Positions 38,122 through 49,675 of a stretch of DNA of 52,992 nucleotides are shown here, in pieces. Every line of letters begins with the position of its first letter. Positions within the stretch are counted from its first letter, which is position 1. The translations under genes and the position numbers were made by a program. Below the pieces are notes generated by a model. It was not told where the DNA came from, made no database searches, and worked only from the letters and a program-made list of their open reading frames with translations. Source of the DNA: Pelomonas sp. CA6. GTDB lineage: Bacteria; Pseudomonadota; Gammaproteobacteria; Burkholderiales; Burkholderiaceae_C. Location: NCBI RefSeq assembly GCF_022549225.1, contig NZ_JAKZFD010000018.1, positions 1-52,992 on the forward strand. Reading direction: 5' to 3'.

Positions 38122-38819
38122 CGCGCACGCTCCGGCAACGCGAAGCAGTAGCCGGCATTGCGCAGGGTGCGCACCGCCTCCAGCGGCTCCAGCTTGCGCC
38201 GCAGCCGGCTGACCAGGATGTCCACCGCGCGCGTGTACAGATCGGCCTCCTGGCCGCGCAGGCGGTTGAGGATCTCGTCGCGCGAAAACACACGGCCGGG
38301 CTCGCGCGCCAGCATCAGCAGCAGCTCGTACTCGGTGCCGGTGAGCTCCAGCGGACCGTCGCCGCCCTCCACACGCCGCCGCGCGGTATCGATCTCCAGC
38401 CCCTCGAAGCGCAGCAGCGTCGCCGACCCATGGGCCGCCGGCACGGCCCGCGCGCGGCGCAGGATGGTCTGCAGCCGCGCCGCCAGTTCACGCGGCTCGA
38501 AGGGCTTGGGCAGGTAGTCGTCCGCGCCCAGCTCTAGGCCGACCACGCGGTCGGTCAGGTCGCCACGGGCGCTCAGCATCAGGATGGGCATGTCCTGCCA
38601 GGACTCGCCGCAGGCACGCACGCGCTTGCAGAAGTCGAAACCATCCATCTCCGGCAGCATGCCGTCCAGGATCAGCGCGTCGAAGCGCTCGCCGGCCAGG
38701 CGCCGCAAGGCCTCGCTGGGCCGAGTCACGGCGACCAGCTCGAAGTCGAAGCGGCCCAGGTACTGGGCCAGCGGCGCGGCCAGCGCCTCGTCGTCGTCAA
38801 TCAGCAGCAGTCGGTGCAT
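38118..38819 (-). CDS. OmpR/PhoB-family response regulator
   Basis: A 233-aa regulator with an acidic pocket (DDD at 8-10), phospho-acceptor Asp52 (LILDGMLPEMDG), the Thr/Ser and Lys switch residues (LMLSARG, DYLPKPF) and a C-terminal winged helix (TGTEYELLLMLAREPGRVFSRDEI, RAVDILVSRLRRKL). The start at 38819 follows GGAAG; the gene starts inside the end of the ferredoxin gene. It forms a two-component pair with the overlapping kinase gene. Confidence 0.92.
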   Translation of the reverse strand: MHRLLLIDDDEALAAPLAQYLGRFDFELVAVTRPSEALRRLAGERFDALILDGMLPEMDGFDFCKRVRACGESWQDMPILMLSARGDLTDRVVGLELGADDYLPKPFEPRELAARLQTILRRARAVPAAHGSATLLRFEGLEIDTARRRVEGGDGPLELTGTEYELLLMLAREPGRVFSRDEILNRLRGQEADLYTRAVDILVSRLRRKLEPLEAVRTLRNAGYCFALPERAR

Positions 38820-39096
38820 CGTGGCTTCCATTGTGCCGCTGGGGCTGCAGGCTGATCGCCCGCTCCGGACAGACGCCGACGCAGAGCCCACAGCCGCTGC
38901 AGGCCTCCGCGCGCACCAGCAGGGCCTGGCGCCAGCCATGGGCATAGCCCTTGAGCAGGCCGCCTATCTTCAGGCCCTGGCGCTGCGCCACGGGCAGCAC
39001 GCCCAGCTCGAACACCTGCTGAGGACAGACCGCGACGCAATCGCCCTTGCCCTCGCAGCGGTTGCGGTTGATGCGCGGCGCCACCCGGGGCTTCAT
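38797..39096 (-). CDS. Ferredoxin-like protein with one 4Fe-4S and one altered cluster motif
   Basis: A 99-aa protein. The second cluster motif CSGCGLCVGVCP is a full CxxCxxCxxxCP. The first, CEGKGDCVAVCP, has Lys at the second Cys position, so it may hold a 3Fe-4S cluster or none. A Trp/His-containing insert (GGLLKGYAHGWRQALL) separates the two. It overlaps the Spy-like gene upstream by ATGA and the regulator gene downstream by 23 nt. An electron-carrier gene inside a two-component operon is unusual; a redox input to signalling is possible. Confidence 0.82.
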   Translation of the reverse strand: MKPRVAPRINRNRCEGKGDCVAVCPQQVFELGVLPVAQRQGLKIGGLLKGYAHGWRQALLVRAEACSGCGLCVGVCPERAISLQPQRHNGSHDAPTAAD

Positions 39097-39557
39097 GCGG
39101 CCTCGCGACGCTGGCGCAGGCGGCGCAGCATGAAGCGCAACGCCTGCTGCTGCTCGAAGTCCAGCGCGTCGAAGAAATCCCCCAGCGCCGCGACCAGCGC
39201 GGGGCCGGCGGCGCGCAGCGCGTCCAGCCGCGCGTCGAACAGACGCTGGGCCTCGTCGCGGGCGAAGCTGTCACCGGCCAGCAGGGCCGGGATTTCGGGG
39301 CCGCCGGCCAGGGACTTCAGCGCCCGGCGCTGGCGCTGGAGCTGGTCGAGCAGTTCGGCCAGGCGTTCGCGCTGGCCGGCATCGAGGTCCAGCGCGGCGC
39401 CGACGCGCTCCAGCAGGCGCTCGCCATGTCCATGGCGACCATGCCCGGGGAAGCCGAAGCGCTCAGCACGGCCGCAGAAACCATGGCCAGCACGCTGACG
39501 GCCATGAACGTGATGGAACTCCTGGTGGTGGTGGTACCAGCGGCGAAAGGGATTCAT
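39093..39557 (-). CDS. His-rich Spy/CpxP-like protein lacking a signal peptide
   Basis: A 154-aa protein. The first 48 residues are His/Gly/Arg-rich (RRWYHHHQEFHHVHGRQR, GHGRHGHGER). The rest is helical with LDAGQRERLAELLDQLQRQRRAL and DFEQQQALRFMLRRLRQRR, the LTxxQ-like arrangement of Spy/CpxP/ZraP metal-responsive chaperones, and similar in feel to two LTxxQ repeats. Unlike those, no hydrophobic signal sequence is present, so it is probably cytoplasmic unless the true start lies upstream. It is the first gene of the ferredoxin-regulator-kinase operon. Confidence 0.7.
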   Translation of the reverse strand: MNPFRRWYHHHQEFHHVHGRQRAGHGFCGRAERFGFPGHGRHGHGERLLERVGAALDLDAGQRERLAELLDQLQRQRRALKSLAGGPEIPALLAGDSFARDEAQRLFDARLDALRAAGPALVAALGDFFDALDFEQQQALRFMLRRLRQRREAA

Positions 39558-39664
39558 TGAAGGTCTCGATGGGAAGTGAACGATGGGCTCATGATTCCCG
39601 GCCACCAGCCACGGCGCATCTCGCTGCGGTATCGCTGGGTTTCGTTTTGTATCGGGTGCGCCTC

Positions 39665-39670
39665 TACAAT
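39665..39670 (+). promoter_or_regulatory. Probable -10 element of valS
   Basis: TACAAT, 57 bp before the valS ATG, in the 169-bp divergent gap between the Spy-like gene and valS. A clear -35 is not seen. Confidence 0.4.
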
Positions 39671-39726
39671 CGCCCTCCCGATTCCCAGCTTTGACGACGC
39701 CGCCGATCACAGCGGACCGCGCCCCC

Positions 39727-42541
<2,815 letters not shown>

Positions 42542-42555
<14 letters not shown>

Positions 42556-43513
42556 GAGGCTGGGCCAGCACGGAGGCCGGCTGAGCGGCCAGGGCCTCCT
42601 GCGGCGCCGGCAGCGTCGGCGCCAACAGCTCGGCCATGCGCCGCGCCACGCCCCAGGCGGCGCGCGTGCGCGACTCGCGCGTTGTGCCGGCCAGCCGCGG
42701 CGTGACCTGTAGCCCCGGCGCCGAGGCCAACGGGCGCCCGGCCTCCATCAGCTCGGGTTCCACGATGTCCAGCCAGGCGGCCAGCAGGCGCCCGCCCTGC
42801 AGGGCCTGGGCCAAGGCCGCCGCGTCGAACAGGGCCGAGTGAGCGATGCTGACCAGGACCTGCCCGGGCCGCGCATAGCCCAGCACGCGTTCCCCCAACA
42901 AGCCTCGGTAGCGCGGAAAGTAAGGCAGCTGCACGCTGACGGCGTCGCTGAGCTCCATCAGCTCCTTCAGCGGCTGAGGTTCTATGCCCCAGCGCGCCCA
43001 CAAGGGATCATTCACATGCAGCGTGGGGTCGTAGCCCAGCACCCGCGCGCCCATCACCGGCAGCAGCTGAGCCAGCACGCGGGTCATCGGCGTCATGCCG
43101 ATCAGCCCCACGGTGGAACACCCCAGCTCTCGCCCCACCCACATGCCGTCTTCCATCTGCACCGGCACGCGGCGCAACAGGGACAGCAGCGCGCCGAGCA
43201 CGAACTCGGCCTCCGCAGCCGCCGTCGCTTCGGGATGGCGGATCAATTCCACGCCGGCGGCGCGACAGGCGTCCTGATCCACGTTTTCGGTACCGGCGCT
43301 GATGCGCCCCAGCACGCGCAGCTTCGGCGCGGCGCGCAGCAGCGAGGCGTCCATCGCGACCGCCGCCGGCAGGATCAGCGCGCGCGCCTGCGCCAGCGCG
43401 GCGCGCAGGCCTTGCGGGTCGTCGGCCAGGTCCGGGTCATAGACCACGACATGGCGTTCAGCCAGCCATTGGACGATGTCGGCATCGACCGGTTCAAGGA
43501 TCAGTACGCTCAT
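42542..43513 (-). CDS. Degenerate D-2-hydroxyacid dehydrogenase homologue
   Basis: A 323-aa protein with the overall fold of D-isomer 2-hydroxyacid dehydrogenases (PGDH-like). The normal catalytic Arg position is His225 (SIAHSALFD for TARGxxVD). The Glu is kept (Glu254, VEPEL). The normal catalytic His is Arg273 (TPRLAG for TPHxAG). The dinucleotide motif reads GMTPMT in place of GxGxxG. It is probably not an ordinary NAD-dependent dehydrogenase. The frame is intact, so it is a maintained protein, not a decayed gene. Confidence 0.75.
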
Positions 43514-43635
43514 GCGACGGAGTTTGCGGGCACGACAAATGCTCACTCACTGTAAGGCGCCGCACCGGGGTCTCTCGACAGAGGCACGAAACCTGCGTGA
43601 CACAATACCCTTTCAAGCACAACGAGTTTACGTAA

Positions 43636-44502
43636 ATGCAGATCACCAAGGCGATCTTTCCGGTAGCCGGCTTGGGCACGCGCTTCCTGCCCGCCACCAA
43701 GGCCCAGCCCAAGGAGATGCTGCCGGTGGTCGACAAGCCGCTGATCCAGTACGCGGTCGAGGAGGCCTATGCCGCCGGCGTGCGCGAAATGATCTTCGTG
43801 ACCGGCCGCCACAAGCGCCCCATCGAGGACCACTTCGACATGAGCTTCGAACTGGAGGTCGCGCTGGAACAGGCCGGCAAGCAAGAGCTGCTGGACGTGG
43901 TGCGCAGCGTCAAACCGGACGACATGGAGTGCATCTATGTGCGCCAGGCCCAGGCCCTGGGACTGGGGCATGCCGTGCTCTGCGCGCAGCGCCTGATCGG
44001 CAACGAGCCCTTCGCGGTGCTGCTGGCCGACGACCTGATGGTCGGCCGCCCCCCGGTGCTGAAGCAGATGGTGGAGCAGTTCGCCGAATGGCGCGCCTCC
44101 ATCCTCGCCGTGCAGGAGGTGCCCCCCGAGCACACGCGCCGCTACGGCATCGTCGCCGGCACCCAGGTCAACGAGCAATTGATGGACGTCAGCCGGATCG
44201 TCGAGAAGCCCGCACCCGAGGCTGCCCCCTCGCGCCTGGGCGTGGCCGGCCGCTATTTGCTGACGCCCGGGGTCTTCCATGAGATCGCCAACCAGCCGCG
44301 CGGCGTTGGCGGCGAAATCCAGCTGACCGACGGCATCGCCGGCCTGCTGCGCCGCGAGAAGGTGTTCGCCTACCGCTACGACGGCAAGCGCTACGACTGC
44401 GGCAGCAAGGAAGGCTTCCTGCAGGCCAACGTGGAGTTGGCTCTGGCCCACCCGGAGCTGGGCCCGGGCTTCCGCGACTACCTGCGCGCGCTGGAGTTCT
44501 GA
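43636..44502 (+). CDS. galU: UTP-glucose-1-phosphate uridylyltransferase
   Basis: A 288-aa nucleotidyltransferase making UDP-glucose for polysaccharide and envelope synthesis. It shows the signature [19 protein letters not shown], the [13 protein letters not shown] segment, LLADDLMVG (metal-site Asp) and [10 protein letters not shown]. The length is standard. Start ATG at 43636; the Shine-Dalgarno is weak. Confidence 0.96.
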   Translation: MQITKAIFPVAGLGTRFLPATKAQPKEMLPVVDKPLIQYAVEEAYAAGVREMIFVTGRHKRPIEDHFDMSFELEVALEQAGKQELLDVVRSVKPDDMECIYVRQAQALGLGHAVLCAQRLIGNEPFAVLLADDLMVGRPPVLKQMVEQFAEWRASILAVQEVPPEHTRRYGIVAGTQVNEQLMDVSRIVEKPAPEAAPSRLGVAGRYLLTPGVFHEIANQPRGVGGEIQLTDGIAGLLRREKVFAYRYDGKRYDCGSKEGFLQANVELALAHPELGPGFRDYLRALEF

Positions 44503-44522
44503 ACCTCGCCGACCTCCACAGC

Positions 44523-44549
44523 AAAAAGGCCACGCACTGCGTGGCCTTT
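44523..44549. terminator. Bidirectional terminator between galU and tusA
   Basis: A perfect 11-bp stem, AAAGGCCACGC / GCGTGGCCTTT with loop ACT, is flanked by an A run on the left and T residues on the right. It can end both the galU transcript and the converging tusA transcript. Confidence 0.85.
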
Positions 44550-44573
44550 GCCTGCGCGCCGAGGACAAGGGCC

Positions 44574-44801
44574 TCAGCGTCTCTTGAGCACGTGGACGAA
44601 CGTGTCGCCTTCGTTGCCCTGCTCCACCAGCTCATTGCCGGTCTGGCGCGCAAAGGCCTGGAAGTCGCGCGTGGAGCCGGGGTCGGTGGAGATCACCTTG
44701 AGCAACTGGCCGCTCTCCATCTCCGCCAGCGCCTTCTTGGCCTTCAGGATGGGCAGCGGGCAGTTGAGGCCGCGGGTGTCGAGTTCCTTGTGAGCGTCCA
44801 T
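44574..44801 (-). CDS. tusA: TusA-family sulfurtransferase
   Basis: A 75-aa sulfur-carrier protein with the hallmark CPLP motif (Cys14 in RGLNCPLPILK) that carries persulfide for tRNA thiolation and related sulfur transfer. AAGGA precedes the ATG at 44801 by 8 nt; an ATG at 44810 is also in frame but lacks spacing. It is downstream of cysM on the same strand (39 bp), a sulfur-metabolism context. Confidence 0.9.
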   Translation of the reverse strand: MDAHKELDTRGLNCPLPILKAKKALAEMESGQLLKVISTDPGSTRDFQAFARQTGNELVEQGNEGDTFVHVLKRR

Positions 44802-44840
44802 CGTCGTCATCCTTGATCTGCGCCGATTCTAGGCCCCGCC

Positions 44841-45755
44841 TCAGGCGGGAAACACGCCGGTGGACAGATAACGATCGCCACGGTCGCAGACCACGAAAAC
44901 CAGCGTGGCATTGGACAGCTGGCGTGCCATCTGCAGCGCGACCCAGCAGGCCCCGGCGGCCGAAATGCCGGCGAACAGCCCTTCCTCGCGCGCCAGGCGG
45001 CGCGCCATGTCCTCGGCATCGGACTGAGCGACCAGCACCAGTTCATCCACCGCGGCCGGGTTGTAGATCTTGGGCAGATAGGCCTCGGGCCAGCGGCGTA
45101 TGCCGGGGATGCGCGAGCCCTCGGCCGGTTGCGCGCCGATGATGCGCACGTCGGGGTTGCGCTCCTTCAGGAAGCGGGAGGTACCGGTGATGGTGCCGGT
45201 CGTCCCCATCGCACTGACGAAATGGGTGATGCGCCCGCCGGTATCGCGCCAGATCTCGGGGCCGGTGGTCTCATAGTGGACGCGCGGGTTGTCGGCATTG
45301 GCGAACTGGTCCAGCACCTTGCCCTTGCCCTCGCTTTGCATCTTCTCGGCCAGGTCGCGCGCGTATTCCATGCCGCCCGAGCGCGGCGTCAGGATCAACT
45401 CGGCGCCGAAGGCCTTCATGGTCTGCGCCCGCTCGATCGACAGGTCCTCGGGCATGATCAGCAGCATGCGGTAGCCGCGTATCGCCGCGGCCATCGCCAG
45501 CGCGATGCCGGTGTTGCCCGAAGTGGCTTCGATCAAGGTGTCGCCGGGGCGGATCTCGCCGCGCTCCTCGGCACGCCGGATCATGCTGATCGCCGGACGG
45601 TCCTTCACCGAACCGGCCGGGTTGTTGCCCTCCAGCTTGGCCAGCAGCACATTGCCGCGCGCCGCCAGCTCCGGCGGCAGCACCCGCTGCAAGCGCACCA
45701 GCGGCGTGTTGCCGATCACATCCTCCAGCGTGGGGTAGCGAATTGCGTCAGTCAT
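44841..45755 (-). CDS. cysM: Cysteine synthase B
   Basis: A 304-aa PLP enzyme making cysteine from O-acetylserine and sulfide or thiosulfate. The PLP Lys is in NPAGSVKDRPA, with ATSGNTGIALA and GTTGTITGTSRFLKE for phosphate binding. The RIPGIRRWPEAYLPKIY segment is typical of CysM as opposed to CysK. The ATG at 45755 is chosen over an in-frame TTG at 45773. Confidence 0.94.
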   Translation of the reverse strand: MTDAIRYPTLEDVIGNTPLVRLQRVLPPELAARGNVLLAKLEGNNPAGSVKDRPAISMIRRAEERGEIRPGDTLIEATSGNTGIALAMAAAIRGYRMLLIMPEDLSIERAQTMKAFGAELILTPRSGGMEYARDLAEKMQSEGKGKVLDQFANADNPRVHYETTGPEIWRDTGGRITHFVSAMGTTGTITGTSRFLKERNPDVRIIGAQPAEGSRIPGIRRWPEAYLPKIYNPAAVDELVLVAQSDAEDMARRLAREEGLFAGISAAGACWVALQMARQLSNATLVFVVCDRGDRYLSTGVFPA

Positions 45756-45858
45756 CGGCGCATTGTCCACCAAGGGCCAGCGGCCCGTCGGCTGGGGGCC
45801 GATGACCTCGCCTGGCGCCAGCGGGCCCGGACTGCCTCAGCAAGGTCCGCGGCCATGG

Positions 45859-45864
45859 CATAAT
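45859..45864 (+). promoter_or_regulatory. Possible -10 of tRNA-Leu
   Basis: CATAAT, 43 bp before the mature tRNA start; the -35 region is weak (CTCAGC at 17-bp spacing). Confidence 0.35.
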
Positions 45865-45907
45865 CCGCGCCTTCGCCGCCCCCACACCGGGCGCGGCGAG
45901 CTGACGA

Positions 45908-45992
45908 GCCCGGGTGGCGAAATCGGTAGACGCAGGGGACTCAAAATCCCCCGCCGCAAGGTGTGCCGGTTCGAGTCCGGCCCCGGGCACCA
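45908..45992 (+). tRNA. tRNA-Leu (anticodon CAA)
   Basis: An 85-nt class II tRNA. The acceptor stem GCCCGGG / CCCGGGC is perfect and the 3' end is encoded as ACCA. The anticodon stem-loop reads GGGGA-CTCAAAA-TCCCC with anticodon CAA. A long variable arm (CCGCCGCAAGGTGT region) and GGTTCGAGTCC T-arm are present. It decodes UUG. Confidence 0.97.
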
Positions 45993-46054
45993 CAGACTTA
46001 GCATCGTCAGCTTCAAGAACGTTCCGCATCTGTTCCGCGAGTCGTTCCGCAAAT

Positions 46055-46079
46055 GCCCCGCAAGACGGGGCTTTTGTTT
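46055..46079 (+). terminator. Terminator of tRNA-Leu
   Basis: Stem GCCCCG / CGGGGC with a 5-nt loop followed by TTTTGTTT, 62 bp past the tRNA end. Confidence 0.8.
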
Positions 46080-46392
46080 GCCCAAGACACCGTGCAAACA
46101 AGCAGTTCTCCCGGCTTCGCAATCCACCTGCCCCACCGGAACCGGTGACTCCGGAACCAAGCTCGTCCGCGCCGAGGGATGTGGGCCTGGTCAGTCTGCC
46201 CTTCACGGACAAAACGGGCATTAATGCGCTATTCGCACAAACATCAGGCAGGGAACAGAAGAAGGGATGGCTACGATGGGTCATCGCCCTCGGCCCAGTC
46301 TCGATTCTGAATGGTGTGCGAGGAGCTCGAATCCCCGCGCGCGAACCTTCTTGCCCGCGCCCGAAGACTCTCCTCGCAGAAAGGCTTGCGTG
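46080..46392. other. Intergenic stretch without a recognised gene
   Basis: About 310 bp between the tRNA-Leu terminator and the chemoreceptor gene. Some frames are open but carry no recognisable motif or ribosome-binding site. It must hold the chemoreceptor promoter; I do not find a sigma-28 consensus or clear -35/-10 pair. Confidence 0.5.
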
Positions 46393-47943
46393 ATGATCAG
46401 CAATTTGAAGGTCGGCACCCGGCTTTGGATCGCATTCCTCGCCATGGTGTTTCTCATTGCCCTGGTCGGCGGATTGGGCATGGTCCAGATCACGCGGGTG
46501 AACAACGGCGCCGATCAGCTCGCCAACAGCTGGATGCCTTCCATCCGGGTCCTGGGTGACATACGTGCCAGCGCCAACGCGATACGCCGCGCGAACCTGC
46601 GCCACGTGCTGGAAACCACCCAGGAAGGCAAGAACACGCAAAAGGCCATCGGCGACAAGGCCAGGGCCGAGCTCGAAAAGAGTTGGAAAGAGTACTACCC
46701 TGCCCTGCTCTCTTCTGAAGAGGAGCGGCAACTGGCGGACGATATCCGCAGGCGACTCGATCAATGGCTGGCCACCGACGCCCAATTGCTCGCACTGTCC
46801 GACGAAGGCGCGGCCAAGTTTGAAGACGCGCGCGCGCTCGCGGTCGGAAAGAGCGCCACCGACTTCGCCGCGGCGGCGGAGAAAGTGGCTCAGGATGTCA
46901 CGCTCAACGAAAAGGGCGGCATCGCCGAAGGCGAGCACGCCAAGACCGTCTACGGATCGGCCATCATGGTCGCGGGCAGTTTCATTGCCATCGCCACGGC
47001 CATCGGTTTCTTTTTTGCCTGGAGCATCACGCGTTCGATCGTCGCGCCATTGAAGGTGGCCGTCGATGCGGCCAATGCCGTGTCCTCCGGCGATCTGACC
47101 ACGGCGATCGACGCGCAGGGCAAGGATGAACCGGCGCAGTTGCTCCGGGCCCTGCAAAGCATGCAGGAGAGCCTCTCGCGCGTGGTCTCCCATGTGCGCC
47201 ACAACTCCGACAGCGTGGCCACGGCCAGCGTCCAGATTGCGCAAGGCAATGCCGATCTGAGCCAGCGCACCGAAGAACAGGCCAGCGCATTGGAGCAAAC
47301 CGCGGCGACCATGACAGAGCTGGGGACCACGGTCCGCAACAATGCCGAGAACGCCAAGCAGGCCCATCACCTTGCCCAGGGTGCCTCCGGCGTAGCGGCC
47401 CAGGGAGGCGAGGCCGTGGGCCGGGTGGTCTCGACCATGCAAGGCATCAGCGACAGCAGCCGCAAGATCGGCGACATCATCGGCGTCATCGACGGCATCG
47501 CCTTCCAGACCAACATCCTGGCGTTGAATGCCGCGGTCGAAGCCGCCCGCGCCGGCGAACAGGGGCGGGGATTCGCCGTGGTGGCCGGCGAGGTCCGGGT
47601 CCTGGCCCAGCGCAGCGCGGAGGCCGCCAAGGAAATCAAGACGCTCATCGGTCGAAGCATTGAACAGGTCGAGCAAGGCGCCCAGCAGGTCGAGCAGGCC
47701 GGCAAGACCATGGGTGAGATCGTCAGCGCCATCAGCCGCGTCAATGACGTCGTGGCCGAGATCACCACTGCAACGGTCGAACAAAGCACCGGTATCCAGC
47801 AGGTCGGCGAAGCGGTCAGCCAGATGGACCAGGTCACGCAGCAGAATGCCGCGTTGGTGGAGGAAAGCGCCGCGGCCGCGGAGAGCCTGAAAATGCAGGC
47901 CCAGCAGCTGGTGCAGGCGGTGGCGACCTTCAAGCTGAGCTGA
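46393..47943 (+). CDS. Methyl-accepting chemotaxis protein
   Basis: A 516-aa chemoreceptor. Helix TM1 (about 10-32), a periplasmic four-helix-bundle ligand domain (about 33-190, [24 protein letters not shown]), TM2 (about 192-215), HAMP ([23 protein letters not shown]) and the signalling hairpin with the tip [33 protein letters not shown]. Methylation helices flank the tip. There is no C-terminal NWETF-type pentapeptide. AAAGG lies before the ATG at 46393. It is alone, next to a tRNA gene; the ligand is unknown. Confidence 0.93.
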   Translation: MISNLKVGTRLWIAFLAMVFLIALVGGLGMVQITRVNNGADQLANSWMPSIRVLGDIRASANAIRRANLRHVLETTQEGKNTQKAIGDKARAELEKSWKEYYPALLSSEEERQLADDIRRRLDQWLATDAQLLALSDEGAAKFEDARALAVGKSATDFAAAAEKVAQDVTLNEKGGIAEGEHAKTVYGSAIMVAGSFIAIATAIGFFFAWSITRSIVAPLKVAVDAANAVSSGDLTTAIDAQGKDEPAQLLRALQSMQESLSRVVSHVRHNSDSVATASVQIAQGNADLSQRTEEQASALEQTAATMTELGTTVRNNAENAKQAHHLAQGASGVAAQGGEAVGRVVSTMQGISDSSRKIGDIIGVIDGIAFQTNILALNAAVEAARAGEQGRGFAVVAGEVRVLAQRSAEAAKEIKTLIGRSIEQVEQGAQQVEQAGKTMGEIVSAISRVNDVVAEITTATVEQSTGIQQVGEAVSQMDQVTQQNAALVEESAAAAESLKMQAQQLVQAVATFKLS

Positions 47944-47964
47944 AGACACGATCTGCCCGTTAAC

Positions 47965-47990
47965 GGCCCCGGCGCCTGTGCGCCGAGGCC
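47965..47990 (+). terminator. Hairpin after the chemoreceptor gene, possible terminator
   Basis: GGCC-C-CGGCGC / GCGCCG-A-GGCC with a 4-nt loop, 22 bp past the stop, with no T tract. Confidence 0.4.
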
Positions 47991-48109
47991 CCTGTCAAGT
48001 CCTACAGCCGAGCCAATGCGCTTGCCATCGGCGCCCCGGCACTCGACATACACTCACCCGGTCCGCGACGACAACAGGTAACGACAACCTGCGCGGCCTC
48101 GTCCGAGCC

Positions 48110-48691
48110 ATGCCACCCATCCCCCCCGTCACCAAGGCCTTCATCCTCGCCTGCGTCGGCCTGTTCTGCGCCTTCATCCTGCTGCCGCCCGGCATCGCGA
48201 TGCTGTTCCAGCTGTGGCCCCTGCAGTCGGGCCGCTTCCTGCCCTGGCAGCCGCTGACCTACGCCTTCCTGCACGGCGATGTGCTGCACCTGTTCTTCAA
48301 CATGTTCGGGCTGTGGATGTTCGGCTCCGAGCTGGAGCGCATCTGGGGTGGCAAGCGCTACATGCAGCTGCTGGCCGCTGGCGCGCTCAGCGGCGCCGCG
48401 GCACAGCTGGTGTTCACACTGCTGATCGGGTCCTACACGCCCACCGTCGGAGCGTCCGGCGCGCTGTACGGGCTGCTGCTGGCCTTCGGCATGATGTTCC
48501 CGGACCGCATCATCATGCCGCTGTTCCCGCCCATCCCGATGAAGGCCAAGTACTTCGTCGCGCTGTTCGGCGGGCTGGAGCTGCTGATGGGCATCAGCGG
48601 CGGCAGCGGCATCGCGCATTTCGCCCACCTGGGCGGCATGCTCGGCGCCTGGCTGCTGATCAGCTACTGGCGCGGGGCGCGGCGTCGCTGA
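48110..48691 (+). CDS. Rhomboid-family intramembrane serine protease
   Basis: A 193-aa protein with six membrane helices. The catalytic Ser is in TVGASGALYG (Ser116) and the His in AHFAHLGGMLGA (probably His173); HLFFNMFGLWMFG after helix 1 is the conserved L1/helix-2 motif. It cleaves membrane proteins within the bilayer; substrates are unknown. Its 3' end overlaps the convergent epimerase-like gene by 32 nt. Confidence 0.9.
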   Translation: MPPIPPVTKAFILACVGLFCAFILLPPGIAMLFQLWPLQSGRFLPWQPLTYAFLHGDVLHLFFNMFGLWMFGSELERIWGGKRYMQLLAAGALSGAAAQLVFTLLIGSYTPTVGASGALYGLLLAFGMMFPDRIIMPLFPPIPMKAKYFVALFGGLELLMGISGGSGIAHFAHLGGMLGAWLLISYWRGARRR

Positions 48692-49583
48692 ACGAGCCGG
48701 CCAGCAGGCCGGTGCTCGGGTCGGGATGGCGCAGCGCCAGCCCGAGTTCCTGCTTCATGCGCGCATTGCGCAAACGCCGCGACTCACTCAGGAAACTCAG
48801 GCGCAGCGGCGACAACTGCTGCAAGGCCTCTTCGCGCGAGATGCGCGGCGGTCGCGGCAGTCCGCACAGGTCGGCCGCCAGATCGAAGTAGTCGCCCATC
48901 TTCAGCTCGCTGTCGTCGCAGACATTGCAGACCCGCTGCGGCAGCCCACGGCACAGCGCCAGCAGGCAGGCGAGCGCCAGGTCGTCGGCATGGATGCGGT
49001 TGGTGTAGACATCGTCCTGCGCGCGCAGCACCGGCGTGCCCTGTACCAGGCGCTCGCGCGGATGCCCACCGTCGCGGTCCCATGCATAAATGCCGGGAAT
49101 GCGCAGCACGGTCACCGCCGCCCCACAGCGCGCGCCCCAGCGGCGCAGCTGCCGTTCGGCATCCACGCGCCGGTGCGCGCGTTCGTTGCTCGGCGCCAGC
49201 GGGCGCGACTCCTCCACCCAGGCGCCCGCGCAATCGCCATAGACCCCGGTGGTGCTGGCATAGACCAGCCGGCTGGGTGGCCGCGACCGCGACAGCGCCT
49301 CCAGCAGGTGGCGCGTGCGCGGGTCGCGGCGCCCCTGCGCCGGCGGCGGCGCCAGGTGCAGCACGCGGTCGGCCAGTCCGGCCAGGCGACCCAGCGTCGA
49401 GGGGTCGTCCAGATTGCCCAGCAAGGGAATCGCCCCCGCGGCTCGCAGCGCGTCGATGCGCCGCGCCGAACTGGTCAGCGCGAACACCGTCCAGCGCCCC
49501 CCCAGCAGCCGCAACACCCGCAGCCCCACGTCGCCGCAACCGATGATCAACAGACGTGGCTTGGCATGGCGGGCGGCATTCAT
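48660..49583 (-). CDS. NAD(P)-binding epimerase/reductase-like protein (YeeZ-type)
   Basis: A 307-aa Rossmann-fold protein of the extended/atypical SDR class: LLIIGCGDVGLRVLRLL (glycine motif), VYASTTGVYGDC with the YASTTGVYG strand typical of the YeeZ group, IHADDLALACLLAL and a C-terminal region of helices. A YxxxK motif is not obvious. The substrate is unknown. It is divergent from the ferredoxin-reductase gene, 92 bp away. Confidence 0.8.
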   Translation of the reverse strand: MNAARHAKPRLLIIGCGDVGLRVLRLLGGRWTVFALTSSARRIDALRAAGAIPLLGNLDDPSTLGRLAGLADRVLHLAPPPAQGRRDPRTRHLLEALSRSRPPSRLVYASTTGVYGDCAGAWVEESRPLAPSNERAHRRVDAERQLRRWGARCGAAVTVLRIPGIYAWDRDGGHPRERLVQGTPVLRAQDDVYTNRIHADDLALACLLALCRGLPQRVCNVCDDSELKMGDYFDLAADLCGLPRPPRISREEALQQLSPLRLSFLSESRRLRNARMKQELGLALRHPDPSTGLLAGSFSDAAPRASS

Positions 49584-49631
49584 GATCGGGGGCTCAGGCA
49601 AAATAGCGGTCAAGGAATCCAGTTTAGGTTC

Positions 49632-49652
49632 ACGGCCCGCTCGACGGGCCGT
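49632..49652. repeat. Perfect 8-bp stem hairpin between divergent genes
   Basis: ACGGCCCG, loop CTCGA, CGGGCCGT. It lies 23 bp before the reductase ATG and 48 bp upstream of the epimerase-like start, so it may lie in the 5' leader of either gene or be an operator. Confidence 0.5.
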
Positions 49653-49675
49653 GTTCGTGTCAGCCCAACCGCATC

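Noticed and set aside
38118-38831. Alternative earlier ATG of the response regulator at 38831
   Set aside because: No Shine-Dalgarno in range, while GGAAG precedes the ATG at 38819, which gives the standard receiver-domain N-terminus.
46290-46360. Possible tRNA fragment (T-loop-like GCTCGAATCC) before the chemoreceptor gene
   Set aside because: No matching acceptor or anticodon stems could be found around it.
45748-47949. A 733-codon minus-strand frame opposite the chemoreceptor and tRNA-Leu
   Set aside because: It crosses a tRNA gene and a well-conserved chemoreceptor on the other strand; its composition is that of a shadow frame.
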